64,000 nucleotides of DNA from Hymenopellis radicata (taxonomy: Eukaryota; Basidiomycota; Agaricomycetes; Agaricales; Physalacriaceae). A program made the position numbers and the translations under genes. Below the pieces are notes generated by a model. It was not told where the DNA came from, did not search any database, and worked only from the letters and a program-made list of their open reading frames with translations. This document shows positions 1 to 10,521 of this stretch, piece after piece; within the stretch, counting starts at the first letter, position 1; every line of letters begins with the position of its first letter. The stretch spans positions 1-64,000 of the forward strand of contig JADNRX010000256.1 of the NCBI GenBank assembly GCA_015501595.1. The letters are read 5' to 3'.

Positions 1-688
1 CACACCGAGACCGTCTTCTCCGTGTCCATCAGGACCCTGTCGCAGCCCATCCATTCAGAGCTGGCGACGATGCTGTCGACTGCCGCGCCGCCAGGACGCA
101 CGGGCTGGTTTTACACGACGATGCTGTGTCCCCAGTTTTGGAAGATGCTCTCTCATGATCCCAGTAAGTGTTCTTTTTTTTCCTGTGAGTTTTTCGAACA
201 TGAATCAACCATGACGGCTAGACATCACGCAATACCGCGTCCTGCAGTGTATCACACCGCAATGGTCCCCCGGCATCGACACCTCACCCATCAACATCTG
301 CTATCGCTTCAAACAGATTCCCCCAGCCGCGCCAGTGCCCAACTTCTTCGGATCCGGCGGTGGATTGTCTTCGGAATGGGAGGTGCGCGCCATCTTTTTC
401 CAGGCTACTCGACGACGTGTTCACCTTGTACACTCACAGGCACAGAAGTGGCAACAGGTGCTGCCTTCTCATCAGCAAGTCGGCACTCAGTCGCGCTACT
501 CATCATTGGCGGGATGGAGCGGCCAACCTCAAGAACATCTGATGCCCCCGGTCGGGTCGTCTTACAGGCCTATCAGTGGACCGCCTGCACAGGTTAGAGA
601 AGACGCCTTTAAATGTCAGGATTGCATCAACTACGACTTTCTTGCTCAGCCGACGCTCAACTACGACTATGAGTGTCGTGATTCATGA
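1..688 (+). CDS. 3' end of an unidentified protein gene, cut by the window edge
   Basis: An open frame runs from base 1 and joins in phase across a likely intron at 164-221 (GTAAGT donor, CTAG acceptor) to a second open frame that ends at the stop at 686-688. The joined product is about 209 residues. The first exon reads IHSELATMLSTAAPPGRTGW near its start; the second has a Gly/Ser patch (NFFGSGGGL) and then a Gln/Ser/Pro-rich tail. Correct phasing across a canonical short intron is the main reason to believe it is a real gene. I do not recognise the family, and the start lies outside the window. A further GT in the tail near 592 could be another donor, so the extreme C-terminus is uncertain. 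Confidence 0.45.
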
Positions 689-991
689 CGGTGTTCTACC
701 TACCTACCTACCTTCTTCTTATTTCTCCCCGGTTTCTCTGTTGCAGGTTGGATGTATTGTACTTTATCGTAATAGGTTCTTGGGGAATGTGTAGGCCATA
801 CTATTATCTTTTGTATCACATCTGTATCTCTTGGGCTGTACATGATGGCCCGGGAAAATGCAACTTTTTTCGTTTTCATAGGACTGCGTTCTCGTACAGC
901 AGTCAGGCACTATTCTCATGCAGCGAGCAACGCGCCAGGAAATTCTGCCGTTATTCGACTTCCAATCATCAACCAGCTTTCCGAGTCATCC
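689..991. other. intergenic, no gene seen
   Basis: It contains a short run of ctac repeats near 700-712 and otherwise only short unrelated frames. It separates the unidentified gene from the reverse-transcriptase remnant. Confidence 0.4.
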
Positions 992-1138
992 TTGAAGCTG
1001 ATCACACTGCTCAACTCAGACTACAAGATGTTTATGAAACTGCTCACAGTACGAATAGTACTGGCAAAGGTTGCACCATCCCTGATACAGAAAAATCAAG
1101 CTGGATTTGTACCAGGAAGAAATATCTACGATCAAGTA
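992..1138 (+). pseudogene. LINE (non-LTR) reverse transcriptase fragment
   Basis: About 49 residues resemble the conserved fingers region of non-LTR reverse transcriptases: an ITLLNSDYKMFMKLL stretch followed by LIQKNQAGFVPGRNI. In LINE elements of fungi and plants this region reads like (P)ITLLNxDYKIxxKxL...I.xxQxGFxPGR. The YxDD catalytic motif, the endonuclease and any gag-like ORF are absent on either side, so this is a dead relic. The frame stays open from 842 to 1159 but the part before 992 is not recognisable. Element clade is not assigned. Confidence 0.7.
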
Positions 1139-1683
1139 GACCACAAGGAACGATTGTGATAATGTATCGTAAGTACTTGGAATCGTATATTTTAGTCTTC
1201 TTGGACGGCGACACGTCTGGATGGACTTTTGCTACGTTTTTCGTGATGATGTAACTCCAGATGGCGGGGGCACAAGAATCATCATATCTTCGACAGTAGC
1301 AGAGTACTGGTCGGCTTCTTTAATTTTAATCTCCCGCTGCTTCTTTGACTTCGTCTCGTCAACTACTTTGACACAGGAAGCAGTCTAGCAAGGGTTCCGC
1401 CGACGGCAGTCGGCCCCTCCCAAGTTATGAGAGACCTTCCATTATTGCCCGTCAACGAATATGCATATGGAGATGACGCGATGTCGACAGCTTGTAGTCT
1501 CCCGTAGTCAGCCTACGTATAAAGCCGCAAGCAAGTTCCGTTTATAGTAGTCTGATCTCACTCGCGCCCGTGATGTAGGAGGTGGCCAAATAGGATAACC
1601 CCAAAGGGAAGTTCCCATTTGGAAGGAGCCTCAGAGCTTCGTCTGCGCGCAACCTCCATCTCGACTTACTGTACATACATCTC
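1139..1683. other. intergenic upstream of the DUF6589-like gene
   Basis: No coding signal recognised. It holds a TATA-like cgtataaag at 1516-1524, about 160 bp before the chosen ATG of the downstream gene. Confidence 0.35.
1516..1524 (+). promoter_or_regulatory. possible TATA box of the DUF6589-like gene
   Basis: The motif cgtataaag stands about 160 bp before the ATG at 1684, a plausible distance if the 5' UTR is about 130 nt. It is a single short motif, so support is weak. Confidence 0.25.
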
Positions 1684-3625
1684 GATGTCTCTTACACCGC
1701 GAACAAGTGTTATTTTCAGTTCCATTGAAACACCTCAGTCAGTTTCAGGCCGAACATCGGAAAATCGGGCTCCTCCAAACCCAGAAACACCCTGCACCAG
1801 CCAGTTCACTGATGTCTTCGGCACATCCTCCACTTCATCTCGTTGGCTTCCACCCGAACTCGACGGCGACGATGAAGATGATATTATTTCCCCATTGCTC
1901 AGAAATCACTCATATCCAATGAGTCCCATGAAGCCATCCCGGAAGCGTGGCCTTTTAAACACTCTTCCAACCCGAAATGATGAAAATCGGCCTCTCTCTC
2001 CCACCTACCAGAAGCGTAAGCGCTCCGGTACACGCTCTGGTGGGGCTTCCATCGCACCCATGTCTCCATTCAATTCGTCCTCCTCCCAGCACGCTCCCAA
2101 TGCCTCTCCCCAACCCAAACAGAAGCGAAATCCCCCTCGATCCGCTTCCATGAAACTAGAGTTGATCTTTGCTTGTATAAAGGATCAGGGTTGGTCACTC
2201 GGCGAGTTTCTGCACGCTGTATTCGAACCACCGAAGCGTAAAAAGGATGGAGCAATCCTAAAGAGTCACGCTCGTATCGCCATCGTAGCATGGTCGAGCG
2301 CTTCCTCCGTGGACGAGCCAAGTATTTCCCAGCACAGATCATTGACTTCTGGATGCGAAGCCCTGATAGTGTGCTCGACACGGACAGCAACGAGCATGAG
2401 CTCATGTACGCGACGGCAGACCCTCCCGGGTGCATTTGGACTGAAATTAAGAGTGTACGTCCAGCGCTGACCGCATTCGCGGTTCAAACAGTTATACGGG
2501 AGGTCGTTCGTGGTACCGAGCATGCTGTTAAACGTTCCAGCGGTCTCCACGCTGCATTAACCAGCAAAGATCCAACGCGGCGCAAGAAATGGAGTGACTT
2601 TGGCTCAGATATCTTCGACGTGGTGGGAGCAGTGGTCCACAAGCACCAGCAGATCCTGTACAATATCATGAGGGCTGCTGCTGTTCGCCCTCCCCGTATG
2701 CAAGGTGAAACGGCCGTCGTTCGAAAGTCACGGCCACCTGAGCCAGTAAGTGATTGTTTTATCTGTCCTGCATACATTGATCTTCTCCATTCAGGTGATT
2801 CTTAACGCGATATCTGCTCTAAATTTCTGTCGCACAAGTCGCGCCAATCTTCTTCCTATGTCACGCGGCCTGTTGTATTTCGCGTCTTCTGCATCTGCAG
2901 ATCTTATCGCCTACAACTCGCGTCTTGGGCTCTCACCGGCTTACACGACAATTTACAAGAGCGCGAAATTCCTTGGTATTGAGCAGGGTAAGCTCTCAAT
3001 TGAACGTGGACGCGATCCCGCTGTTGTTGGCTTCGGCATCTTCGACAATGTTCAAAACATGCACCGTGTTCGTCATAAGCGCATCGGGCAGCAGGATGTG
3101 ATGAATGTCGGCATTGCTGGTATCTTTGTTGAGGCACCACCCAGTGTTACCGTTGACGCGTTGGATCTGGACGATAAACGGATGCGGATCAAGATGAACC
3201 TCCGGCAGCACCTCACCGTTCAGTCGTTCATTGACTGGGACCATCGCGAGCGTGTTCGCGCACTTCAGTTCTGTCAGACTCTCGCCTCCCTCATCCCAGA
3301 ACTATCATCTATCAAGGCGGACATTCAGCGCGCATTCGAGAACGACGTCAGCATACTTCCCCTCCCCCCACATAAATCGGTCATCCATCCTCTCGCTCCC
3401 AATGGCAATAAGCAAACAATTCCCACCGAGTTGAAGGCTGGTCTTCTGGATTTGAGCGCTCAGATGGGTCAGACACCGGAGGATCACCTACGGCGCCTCC
3501 AGCTGCTCGGCGGAGATGGGATGAGTTACTCTCAGCTTCTGCAGTTAAAGGCCTACCTGCAGTTTCATGATGGCGAGTTCCAGTCGATGGAGTTAGTCGA
3601 ACCACCGACGAAGATACTGAATGTT
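1684..3625 (+). pseudogene. DUF6589-type protein, truncated and frameshifted (locus 1)
   Basis: The protein starts at ATG 1684 (MSLTPRTS) with a Ser/Pro-rich, low-complexity N-terminus of about 150 residues. A conserved part follows (FLRGRAKYFPAQIIDFWMRS, then RPALTAFAVQ). A clean intron lies at 2746-2794 (GTAAGT...TCAG) and the frame continues in phase with LNFCRTSRANLLPMSRGLLY, FDNVQNMHRVRHKRIGQQDV and GGDGMSYSQLLQLK. I recognise this as the basidiomycete DUF6589 pattern, in which a DN(V/I)x motif and a later GDxx(T/S) motif recur. There is a one-base frameshift between about 2250 and 2263, where one frame must be left for that of 2290. The C-terminal third of the family (GLFH and RGGG..NY..E blocks) is missing: similarity stops near 3625, where antisense RecQ-like sequence begins. 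Family assignment is from memory. Confidence 0.65.
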
Positions 3626-4109
3626 GTATCGGGCATTAGATCGACGAATGAAATGGGCTTGATCGCGTTTGACTGATAGAAAATTCAGTACGCTCTGTTC
3701 CACACCGTCTGTTACCTGTAGTAGTGTCGCAGTTACTCCAATGAGTGGAACACTATCCAGTAGCTGCTCTCGTATATAGCCAATCTGAGTAAATGCATCA
3801 CGGAAGCCTACACCCCACGAGAGCAGTACATGTATCTCGTCGACTCCAATCCCGCATAGCCGAGCTAAGAAGTTGGGAAAGCCTAATAGCGAGCGAAAAC
3901 CACCTGAGATAAGCATCTCAGGTCCCAGGATGATCATGGACACCGATTCGCGAGCCGTCATCCACAAGCTCTCAACGCGTGAAGCATCAGCTTCGCGTTG
4001 AAGCTTGGTGGTGATTGAATTGATTACGACGTGGGTAATGTTCAGGCCCATCATGGTCTCAGCCTAGACAGCATCAGCATGTGCTGTTCTTGAGCTATTC
4101 TACACATAC
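3625..4109 (-). pseudogene. RecQ-like DNA helicase fragment (locus 1)
   Basis: Read on the minus strand, an exon begins at 4063 after a 46-nt intron (4064-4109, GTATGT...CTAG) and runs AETMMGLNITHVVINS, GPEMLISGGFRSLL, GVDEIHVLLSWG, PLIGVTATL and FIRRSNARYNIQ. These correspond to RecQ-family motifs between Ia and III: the DEIH box is motif II and GVTAT is motif III. The ATP-binding motif I and the C-terminal helicase lobe are absent. The tail of this frame (down to 3593) overlaps the last DUF6589-like codons on the opposite strand, so the true junction is near 3620-3630. It sits tail to tail with the DUF6589-like gene, the same arrangement as at 60-64 kb. Confidence 0.75.
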
Positions 4110-4360
4110 CAGCTGTGCCATCAAGTATATGCATGCATGTCTAATATCATCACCGTTCAGAGATGTACCTCATGCTCAGAAGCTTGGATAGAGCGGGAGC
4201 TCTCTGTTTGGGCAGTACTGTCCAGCAACTCACACGTATCGGCTCTCACCTTCCATCTCATGATTCATCATTATTGCTTGCAATACTTATCAGCACGACA
4301 ACGAAATATGATCAGATCTGAATCACAGGTCTTTCGCCTTCCTTCTCAACCTGTGCCGTC

Positions 4361-5056
4361 GTGACCCGGTGGATCATGATGGGTCTGCTCAGCTCTGCCA
4401 GTTCCCATTGCCGCGGGTTTGTTGTGCCCAACAATAAACAGCGCAACGACATCGTACCACCACTACGAATGATTATTCACGGCGAAGGAGGCACAGAGAA
4501 ATCGCGTGTTATACAGACAATCACGAAGATGTTCGAATCGCGTGGAGTAGCATCATGGTTGCTCAAGGCTGCCTACACCGGGATCGCGGCATCACTTGTT
4601 GACTGAAAGACATTGCACAATATTGGGAGTATACCTATTAATCAGTCAGCCGAGCGAAAAGAAAAAGCGATAAGTAATAAAAAGAAGAAAAAGCTATAGA
4701 AGTTTTAGGTTTCGTACTGCTACCTATCATCGAGAATGCTCCATGATCGCAAAAACGTTCCTGGCCGAGCTAGAGAAGAACATCAGCGTTGGAAAGGGCG
4801 AAGCGAATGGGAAGACCTTTGGAGGTATTGCTGTGATCCTGCTCAGAGATTTCCATTAGTTCCCGCCTGTTGCGAGTGGTAAAAACGAGCCGCTGTATAT
4901 GCCAGTGAGTCTTGTCCACGACTCGCTAGAGCAACAGGTTTGGCGCACGCGTAACGAGGAATTCTCAACAGCCGTGATCCTGAAAGAGCAGATGAGGGTT
5001 GTGGATCAGGAGTGGAAGGAAATGCTCTCACGTTTACGCTACGTCTCTGCAGCATG
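4361..5056 (+). pseudogene. PIF1-like (Helitron-type) helicase remnant, copy 1
   Basis: The open part reads PPLRMIIHGEGGTEKSRVIQ then WLLKAAYTGIAASLVD. This is the Walker A region of PIF1-family helicases, where GTGGTGKS is usual; here it is GEGGTEKS. After the stop at 4604 the family continues in changed frames with several stops: a degraded DEYSM-like segment near 4735, then VSLVHDSLEQQV and FSTAVILKEQMRVVDQEWKE near 4900-5020. PIF1 helicases of this kind form the C-terminal part of Helitron Rep/Hel proteins in basidiomycetes. No Rep (HUH) domain is visible, and multiple stops make this a pseudogene. Confidence 0.75.
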
Positions 5057-5263
5057 AGCGTCTACGGCTCGAGCGACGCTGGCCGAACCATCTGAGTGTC
5101 GAAATCGAACGTGTCCGGGATTGGCGCCGGTATGCCAATATCGGGCAAATTGTTGACCATTATAGACGACTAACGACGGGCGACAGACGGACAATTTACG
5201 GGAGTTTCTACGGAGGTCATGAAAAGTTGGTTGAGAAGGCGTGGTAGAAACTCGCATCCGAGC

Positions 5264-5902
5264 TCAAAGAAACAGAGAACATGGGTAGATAGTATCCCGT
5301 AGACGTAGCGAGATGTGAGGTACGGATGGGAGCCATTGCGGTGAGAGGGCAGGAGGAACTTCGGGCAAAGTTGAAATCCAAGCGGCATCGTCTAAGTCAA
5401 CTGCCCTGAACGAACGCTCGTCTCTCAGTCTATTAATATTATCAATGTTCACTCTGCTGCTTGCCAAGTAGATAGAGTCCATTGGGTGAATGAGCGTCTT
5501 GTGAACGGTAGTGGCGTCGTGGACATGACTTGAGTGGTTGTCCGAAGCCTCAAATAACGTCGGCAAGAAAGACGGCGGCTGACAAGGATAGTCAATGGCG
5601 GGCGGGAAGGCCGAGGCTAAGCGAACATGAGGCGAACCGGTTCTTATGTCGAGTCGGTGAGAGAAACGCGGAGAGAAAGGGTAGGTCACCTGGTCGATTA
5701 AGTTGAAATCACATCTGCGACGCTGGAAAAGCCTTAGACAGAGCCATCGCCGTGACGAACGGAGCTGAAAGACGCGCGGCGAACGACTGGATTTAGGGAG
5801 GCGACGTTGGAGTATAGGAGCTGAAGCGTAAACCACGAGCTGCGAAGACGCCTGGGCCTGAACGTGTAGTGGCCAGCAGGGCGACGGTGTTAGGCAAACC
5901 AA
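5264..5902 (-). other. 212-codon open frame of unknown meaning in block B, copy 1
   Basis: The longest minus-strand frame in the block is identical in the second copy at 37761-38399. The translation is rich in Ser, Pro, Arg and Leu with no motif I recognise. Because the two copies are near-identical at DNA level, its preservation in both says nothing about selection. A segment with FEASDNHSSHVHDATTVHK looks more protein-like than the rest. Treat it as unproven. Confidence 0.2.
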
Positions 5903-8900
5903 TCAAAGACAGCGATTAAAATCTACACGATTTTTGTCCTAACGCCTTCAAAAGACAGCTCTCCAAACCAAGCAGACAAAAGCTCGATAGCGAGCCGAGC
6001 GTTTATTGAGCTCGTCGCCAAATCAATGCAAACAAGCGCTTTTCACACTACAACACTTCACGCTGCGCAGTTTCCGTATGGACTCACTCTTCCGGGCGCT
6101 GCTGCTGAAGGCACCCCCTCCAGGTCTTTCCCATGACAATAAATTTGAGGTTTTATTTCCACCCTCACCCCTGGTGCCAACTAACGGTCAGAGCCAGTTC
6201 GTCAAGGGAGGTGTTGGCCTTGAAACAGCTTTGCAACTGTTCAGGAAAGTTAAAAAAATGGACAAGAACTCATCTTGGCGTTCTCGTGCCAACTGTCTGG
6301 TGGGTTTCTTGCTGTCCAAACACGCCATCTCATGAAGATCAGATTTGCCTCAAAGATACGACCAAACCCGTATTCATTCTTTCATGTTCCTGTCTTGAAC
6401 AATTATACGATATGGTCTGAGTTTATTTTCCCAATTTACATCAGAAGGTGACTTTCCTGCCCAGGATTGTCTTCAGAAAGCTTGGGACAACGCTAGTCCA
6501 TCATTGAAGCGATGTTGTACGTGTCTGCTCTGTCTTTCTATACCTCTGGCCAATCATATTAGGTCCAACTTGCCGACAGAAAGTCTGGCTTGTCCACTGC
6601 GACTGGATATCTACCAATCGCGCAGAGCAACTCACTGCTCGTCACATCAAAAAACAAATGCGCAAGTGTCGTAGCCACCACCACCGAAACGGAAAGGTCC
6701 CGGCTAAGGCGGCCCTGCAACTCTCTGCCAAGATTGATGAGAGGCCGCCAGGGTCTATGGTGGATACCTGCTCCTTGGAGGATATCGCTGGGCTCAGTCG
6801 TGCAGTGGATTTGGTTTGATTGCTCATTGAATCAACCCACATGATAACCAATTCAGAGACGGAGGGGGAAAAGTAGACAACGGCTCGATTATTCATTTTG
6901 TTATTGTGCAAGTTTGAATTCAGTTTTGGTGGTTATTTTTTGGTGGTTATTTTGTGTAAAAACTCAACTTTGAACTTGTGCCAAATGGCACCAAGTTCGA
7001 TTGAACGATCGTTGCACTGGGTTGTTAACTGCCATGCCGGATGTTAACTGCCATGCCGAGTGTTAACTGCCATGTTAACTGCCAGCTGCCCATTTTGGAA
7101 GCTAGCGCCGGGTGATCACGTCAGCCTAGTTACTCTCTCCTCTTACCAGCACTGAACGCGACTGTCCGCTGCCGTCGAATGCACAAACAATGTGCGCGCA
7201 CATGCAAATCCTCTGTTTATTACCCGGAACCTTCCATTCTCATCGTTTCTCATGGCAGGCGCGGCTCAGAGCCTCACTTCTATGTATGTATCTATCATCT
7301 ACTGGTTGTTGGAGTACTCACAGTTTCATAGCATCAACAACGATGTTCTTGCTGAGGATCCGGGACACGCTGCACGTGTCGATGTGATGTATCGATGCTT
7401 TGCAGGAACTCGGTGATCCTCACGCTGCTTAGTTGTCGCGCTTCTTGTTCTTCTCCGGTAAGCTTTTCGAGTTTCATCAATTCTGTATATTGACTATGAA
7501 CTTGTTAGTTCAACACACTTTACTGACGACGGCGAGTTCCTTTTAGCGTCTTCTTCAACACCTTTGCTCGTTGGACATCGTCGCCTCTTTGTACTGCCGC
7601 CCGTCGTTGTCGGCATCGCCAAATCTGCCAACTTGGAAGCGCGTCGGGTTTCGCGCCAAACTGTCCCAGCACTCGTCAGACTCCATCCTGGACATTTCTA
7701 CTTGCGAATCCGCCGCGTATACACCCCGCTTTCTGGCTGACTCTTCCAACATCGACAAACATCACATCGGCGCTTATATCTTCGAACTTACTGCTTCTTG
7801 GGCCAATTGGCCATAAGACCTAGACGAATACGAAGTTTAACAAGGCTTTTGGCTGGGCTTGAGGTCCAGTTGAACTATGGCAAGTTTCCAGTTTCCGACC
7901 CAATTCTCTCCCATGTTCGCTTTCTCTTTCAGTCAGTCCTAATCGCCCGTGCGACCACTGTTGCCAATCTTCACGATGCGGATTCTCTCCTTGATGGGAC
8001 CTCGACAATATTTACAGGCGCTGTAGGTCGCTCTCGCGACCTTCAACTCAATGGTGTCCGCAAACCGGTATCGGTTCCTCCTGCTTACGATCTTCGTTAT
8101 TACCATCATGACCAAATTTAGTCGTGTCTTTCTTCAACGCGCGCCGACTTCCTTAACCACACAGATGGCGTTCTAGACACCCCCATGCAGCACGTCTTGA
8201 CTCTCGTTCGCCGTGTCTTCGTTGCGCCGCCGCCGTCGGCCGACAACCAAACGTCCAACTTGCAGTCTTGTCGCCGTTTATTTAGTACATGTATGGACAT
8301 CGAAACGACGCCGGCTCCTGCTGCCATAGCTGCGATCCCGCTTCGCCCAACGTCACTCCGGCGCGAAACATGTCGTGATGTCGGGTTCGACTGCGACTTC
8401 GAAGGCTCCCCGATGTATCGCAGGATATCGCCAGAGGTGTCGTCTATGGACTGAAGGCCGTCTCACTGGTGTTGTGCTTCTTGTCTGGTGAGATTAACAA
8501 TTTTGTCCATTTCTATCTGAACTAAAATATTTCTGTTAGACGATGCCCAGTTCTCACTGCAACGTACGAGGAGTCCAGGTGATGCACAGGAATGATTCTT
8601 TTGCCATCGTTATGCTCCTGGGGGTAACGGTCGGCCACTGGAGGTTGAATCACAACTCTGAGGAAGTCAGGTACCGGAACATGTCCGTGTTGGTAGTTCT
8701 GTTCCCGCAAGCGAGGCATATATCTCGCCTCCAGATCACGATGATGATTCGCAGCGGGGTGTTGATCATGGCCGGAGATGCACTGTACTCAATAAGAACA
8801 CTAGTTATCCTCGTTCTACTGGCTCTTAGTGGTTTAGTTGAAATAGAAAAGTTCATTTTGATAATGAATGAATTTAAGACGGCGGCGCAAGGCCACGACG

Positions 8901-10139
8901 CCAATGGCGTCGAGCCACACGTAAGGGTGGCGTGGGCCGCGCACGCCAGCGGCACTGATCTATTTAAGGAAAGACCGAAATCCCCTTTTTTTTTCCTTTC
9001 TTTTCTTCCTTCCTTTCTCGTCAGATACCCAGTAGAACGGTCGGAAAATCCCAAGTTCAGCGAACTTCGCAAGAGTTCGATTACAACTTTGGGAAGTTTG
9101 AGAGCAGTAGAAAGTTGACTTTTCAAGTTAGCCGCGAACTTTCAACGCTCACTGCAAGTTCCAAAAGTTGTCTTCAGCTTTAGAACCAAAGGAGACTACC
9201 TTCACAGGGTGTGTCCGACGGCCCGCCGCCTTGGGCGGGAGTTCCAGACCTCAAGATGACACCGATCATCACGTGCATTGTGTGGCGAGCCGGGGCATGC
9301 CCGAGCGCGTCCAGAAGAACCACTTGCTCCGGCTAGAAAGGGCTCACAGCTTTACAAACACGGTCGCGCAATCGAAAGAGCCAGAAAAGAGCCGTCAGTT
9401 ATGTTTTCCTTTGTTATGCTGCAGCACACTTATCATTTCGGGTGCGATCTTCGCGAGTTGTCTTTGACGCTCATGTTGCATAGTGACTTGATAGCGACAG
9501 CCTTTATGAATACCCCTGGCTTAATTTCGCTGAAACAATACCAAATCTTCACGCAACCATGGATGTCATCGATATCAACTGGAGACTCTTGACTTTGTGT
9601 CGTTCAGACAGTAATCTGGCCATGTTTCGCTAAATTTGCCGCCGAGTCTATACTGGATATCAATTCTAGCACATCCTGGACATTGACTCTCACATCTCCA
9701 GACTTGCAATGGTTGGCTATGACCATCTATCGTTCAACTGGCCAACATGACGGATCTTGCCCTCAATTTTGAATGTTCAGAGTCGGTTCTTCCGAGTAAG
9801 TCTGTATGTCTGCTCACCTACAGAGACAGCAGAGACAAGTATGTAAGGCCTCATCCCTCTCATATGCCTACACTCAACTCGCAACTTCGGCAGCTTATAC
9901 GTGAGCAAGGTGCGTTCATTCTGATATGATTAGCATTGTGTCGTATTCTAATTCTCTGTTCAGAAGGGCACCTGTGTTGGAATTCGCTGGCCTGACTCCG
10001 AGAGATCTATATACGTATACAACAAGCTCTCTAGTCTGTTTTTGGTTGGCTACCCGATGTAGAAGGTGGGCATTCGGTGTTTACCGGCATCACGTGCCAT
10101 CAAAATCGACGCGCGTGTCTTAATTAGTCTCATCGATAC
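5903..10139. other. gene-poor stretch of probable transposon debris
   Basis: No gene was recognised. Frames at 6006-6335, 7190-7416, 7571-8121, 8185-8454 and 8543-9118 (191 codons) are open but show no family pattern. The segment 6931-7140 has a duplicated ttggtggttatttt and a ttaactgcc repeat. The segment 8945-9030 has a TATA-like tatttaagg followed by a long polypyrimidine run, as in some LTR promoters, but no paired LTR or pol domain was found. Confidence 0.35.
7020..7086. repeat. short tandem repeat, ttaactgccatg units
   Basis: Four occurrences of gttaactgcc lie at about 19-, 19- and 13-bp spacing, most followed by atgccg. It lies just after the decayed end of block B. Confidence 0.75.
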
Positions 10140-10480
10140 CATTCAATATACGCGACATGCTGCTCTTTTTGCTCTTCTCCGCCCTGACATTGACCTCCGG
10201 TGTTACTGGATTCATTTTCAAATCTGCAGAGGGCGAGGAGTTTGTCCGCAAGGTTCTCAAGCCGCTGCTCCCCACGATTATCAGATTGAGGGAGTATGCA
10301 ACCTATTAGATGGCTGGGATCTTGTTGCCGTAACCCCTACTAGCTCTGGGAAAACCGGATTCTTCTACATGTTCCTTCTTGTAGTGCTTGCCATCACAAA
10401 AACACCATCACTCAGTCCGGACACCGGCCGATCAAGGTTCCCGAAGAATCCAGTACTCGTCGTCGTGTGTCCAACAATAT
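10140..10480 (+). pseudogene. RecQ-like helicase N-terminal fragment, cut by block A
   Basis: This reads PHDYQIEGVCNLLDGWDLVA, PTSSGKTGFFYMFLLVV and FPKNPVLVVVCPTI: the Q-like motif, Walker A (motif I, usually TGSGKT, here TSSGKT) and motif Ia of agaricomycete RecQ-like helicases. A one-base frameshift near 10265 separates it from an upstream stretch (FVRKVLKPLLP) that probably belongs to the same protein. Helicase similarity stops exactly after CPTI at 10479, where the sequence shared with block A' begins. Motifs II-VI do not follow, so the gene was broken by the rearrangement that placed block A here. Confidence 0.8.
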
Positions 10481-10521
10481 GCCAGTGGTTGGCGGATGAC
10501 ACCAGAAGGTCACGAACCTGA

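Larger units (their letters stand above)
4127..6930 (+). repeat. duplicated block B, copy 1 (direct copy at 36625-39400)
   Basis: From the shared start atatgcatgcatgtc at 4127, this block matches 36625 onwards in the same orientation. Over 4127 to about 6130 I see essentially only one homopolymer difference (aaaaa versus aaaa near 4878). From about 6131 on, substitutions and small indels accumulate, and recognisable similarity fades near 6930. It contains a dead PIF1-type helicase, so I take it for the remains of a Helitron or a segment carrying one. No Helitron terminus (3' hairpin plus CTRR) was identified. Confidence 0.85.

Noticed and set aside
5264..5902. 212-codon frame as a conserved transposon gene
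   Set aside because: Conservation in the second copy is DNA-level identity of a recent duplication, so it is no evidence for coding; listed only as an open frame.
8870..9120. Solo LTR with TATA-like box and polypyrimidine tract
   Set aside because: No matching second LTR, target duplication, primer-binding site or pol domain could be found, so it is not listed as an LTR.
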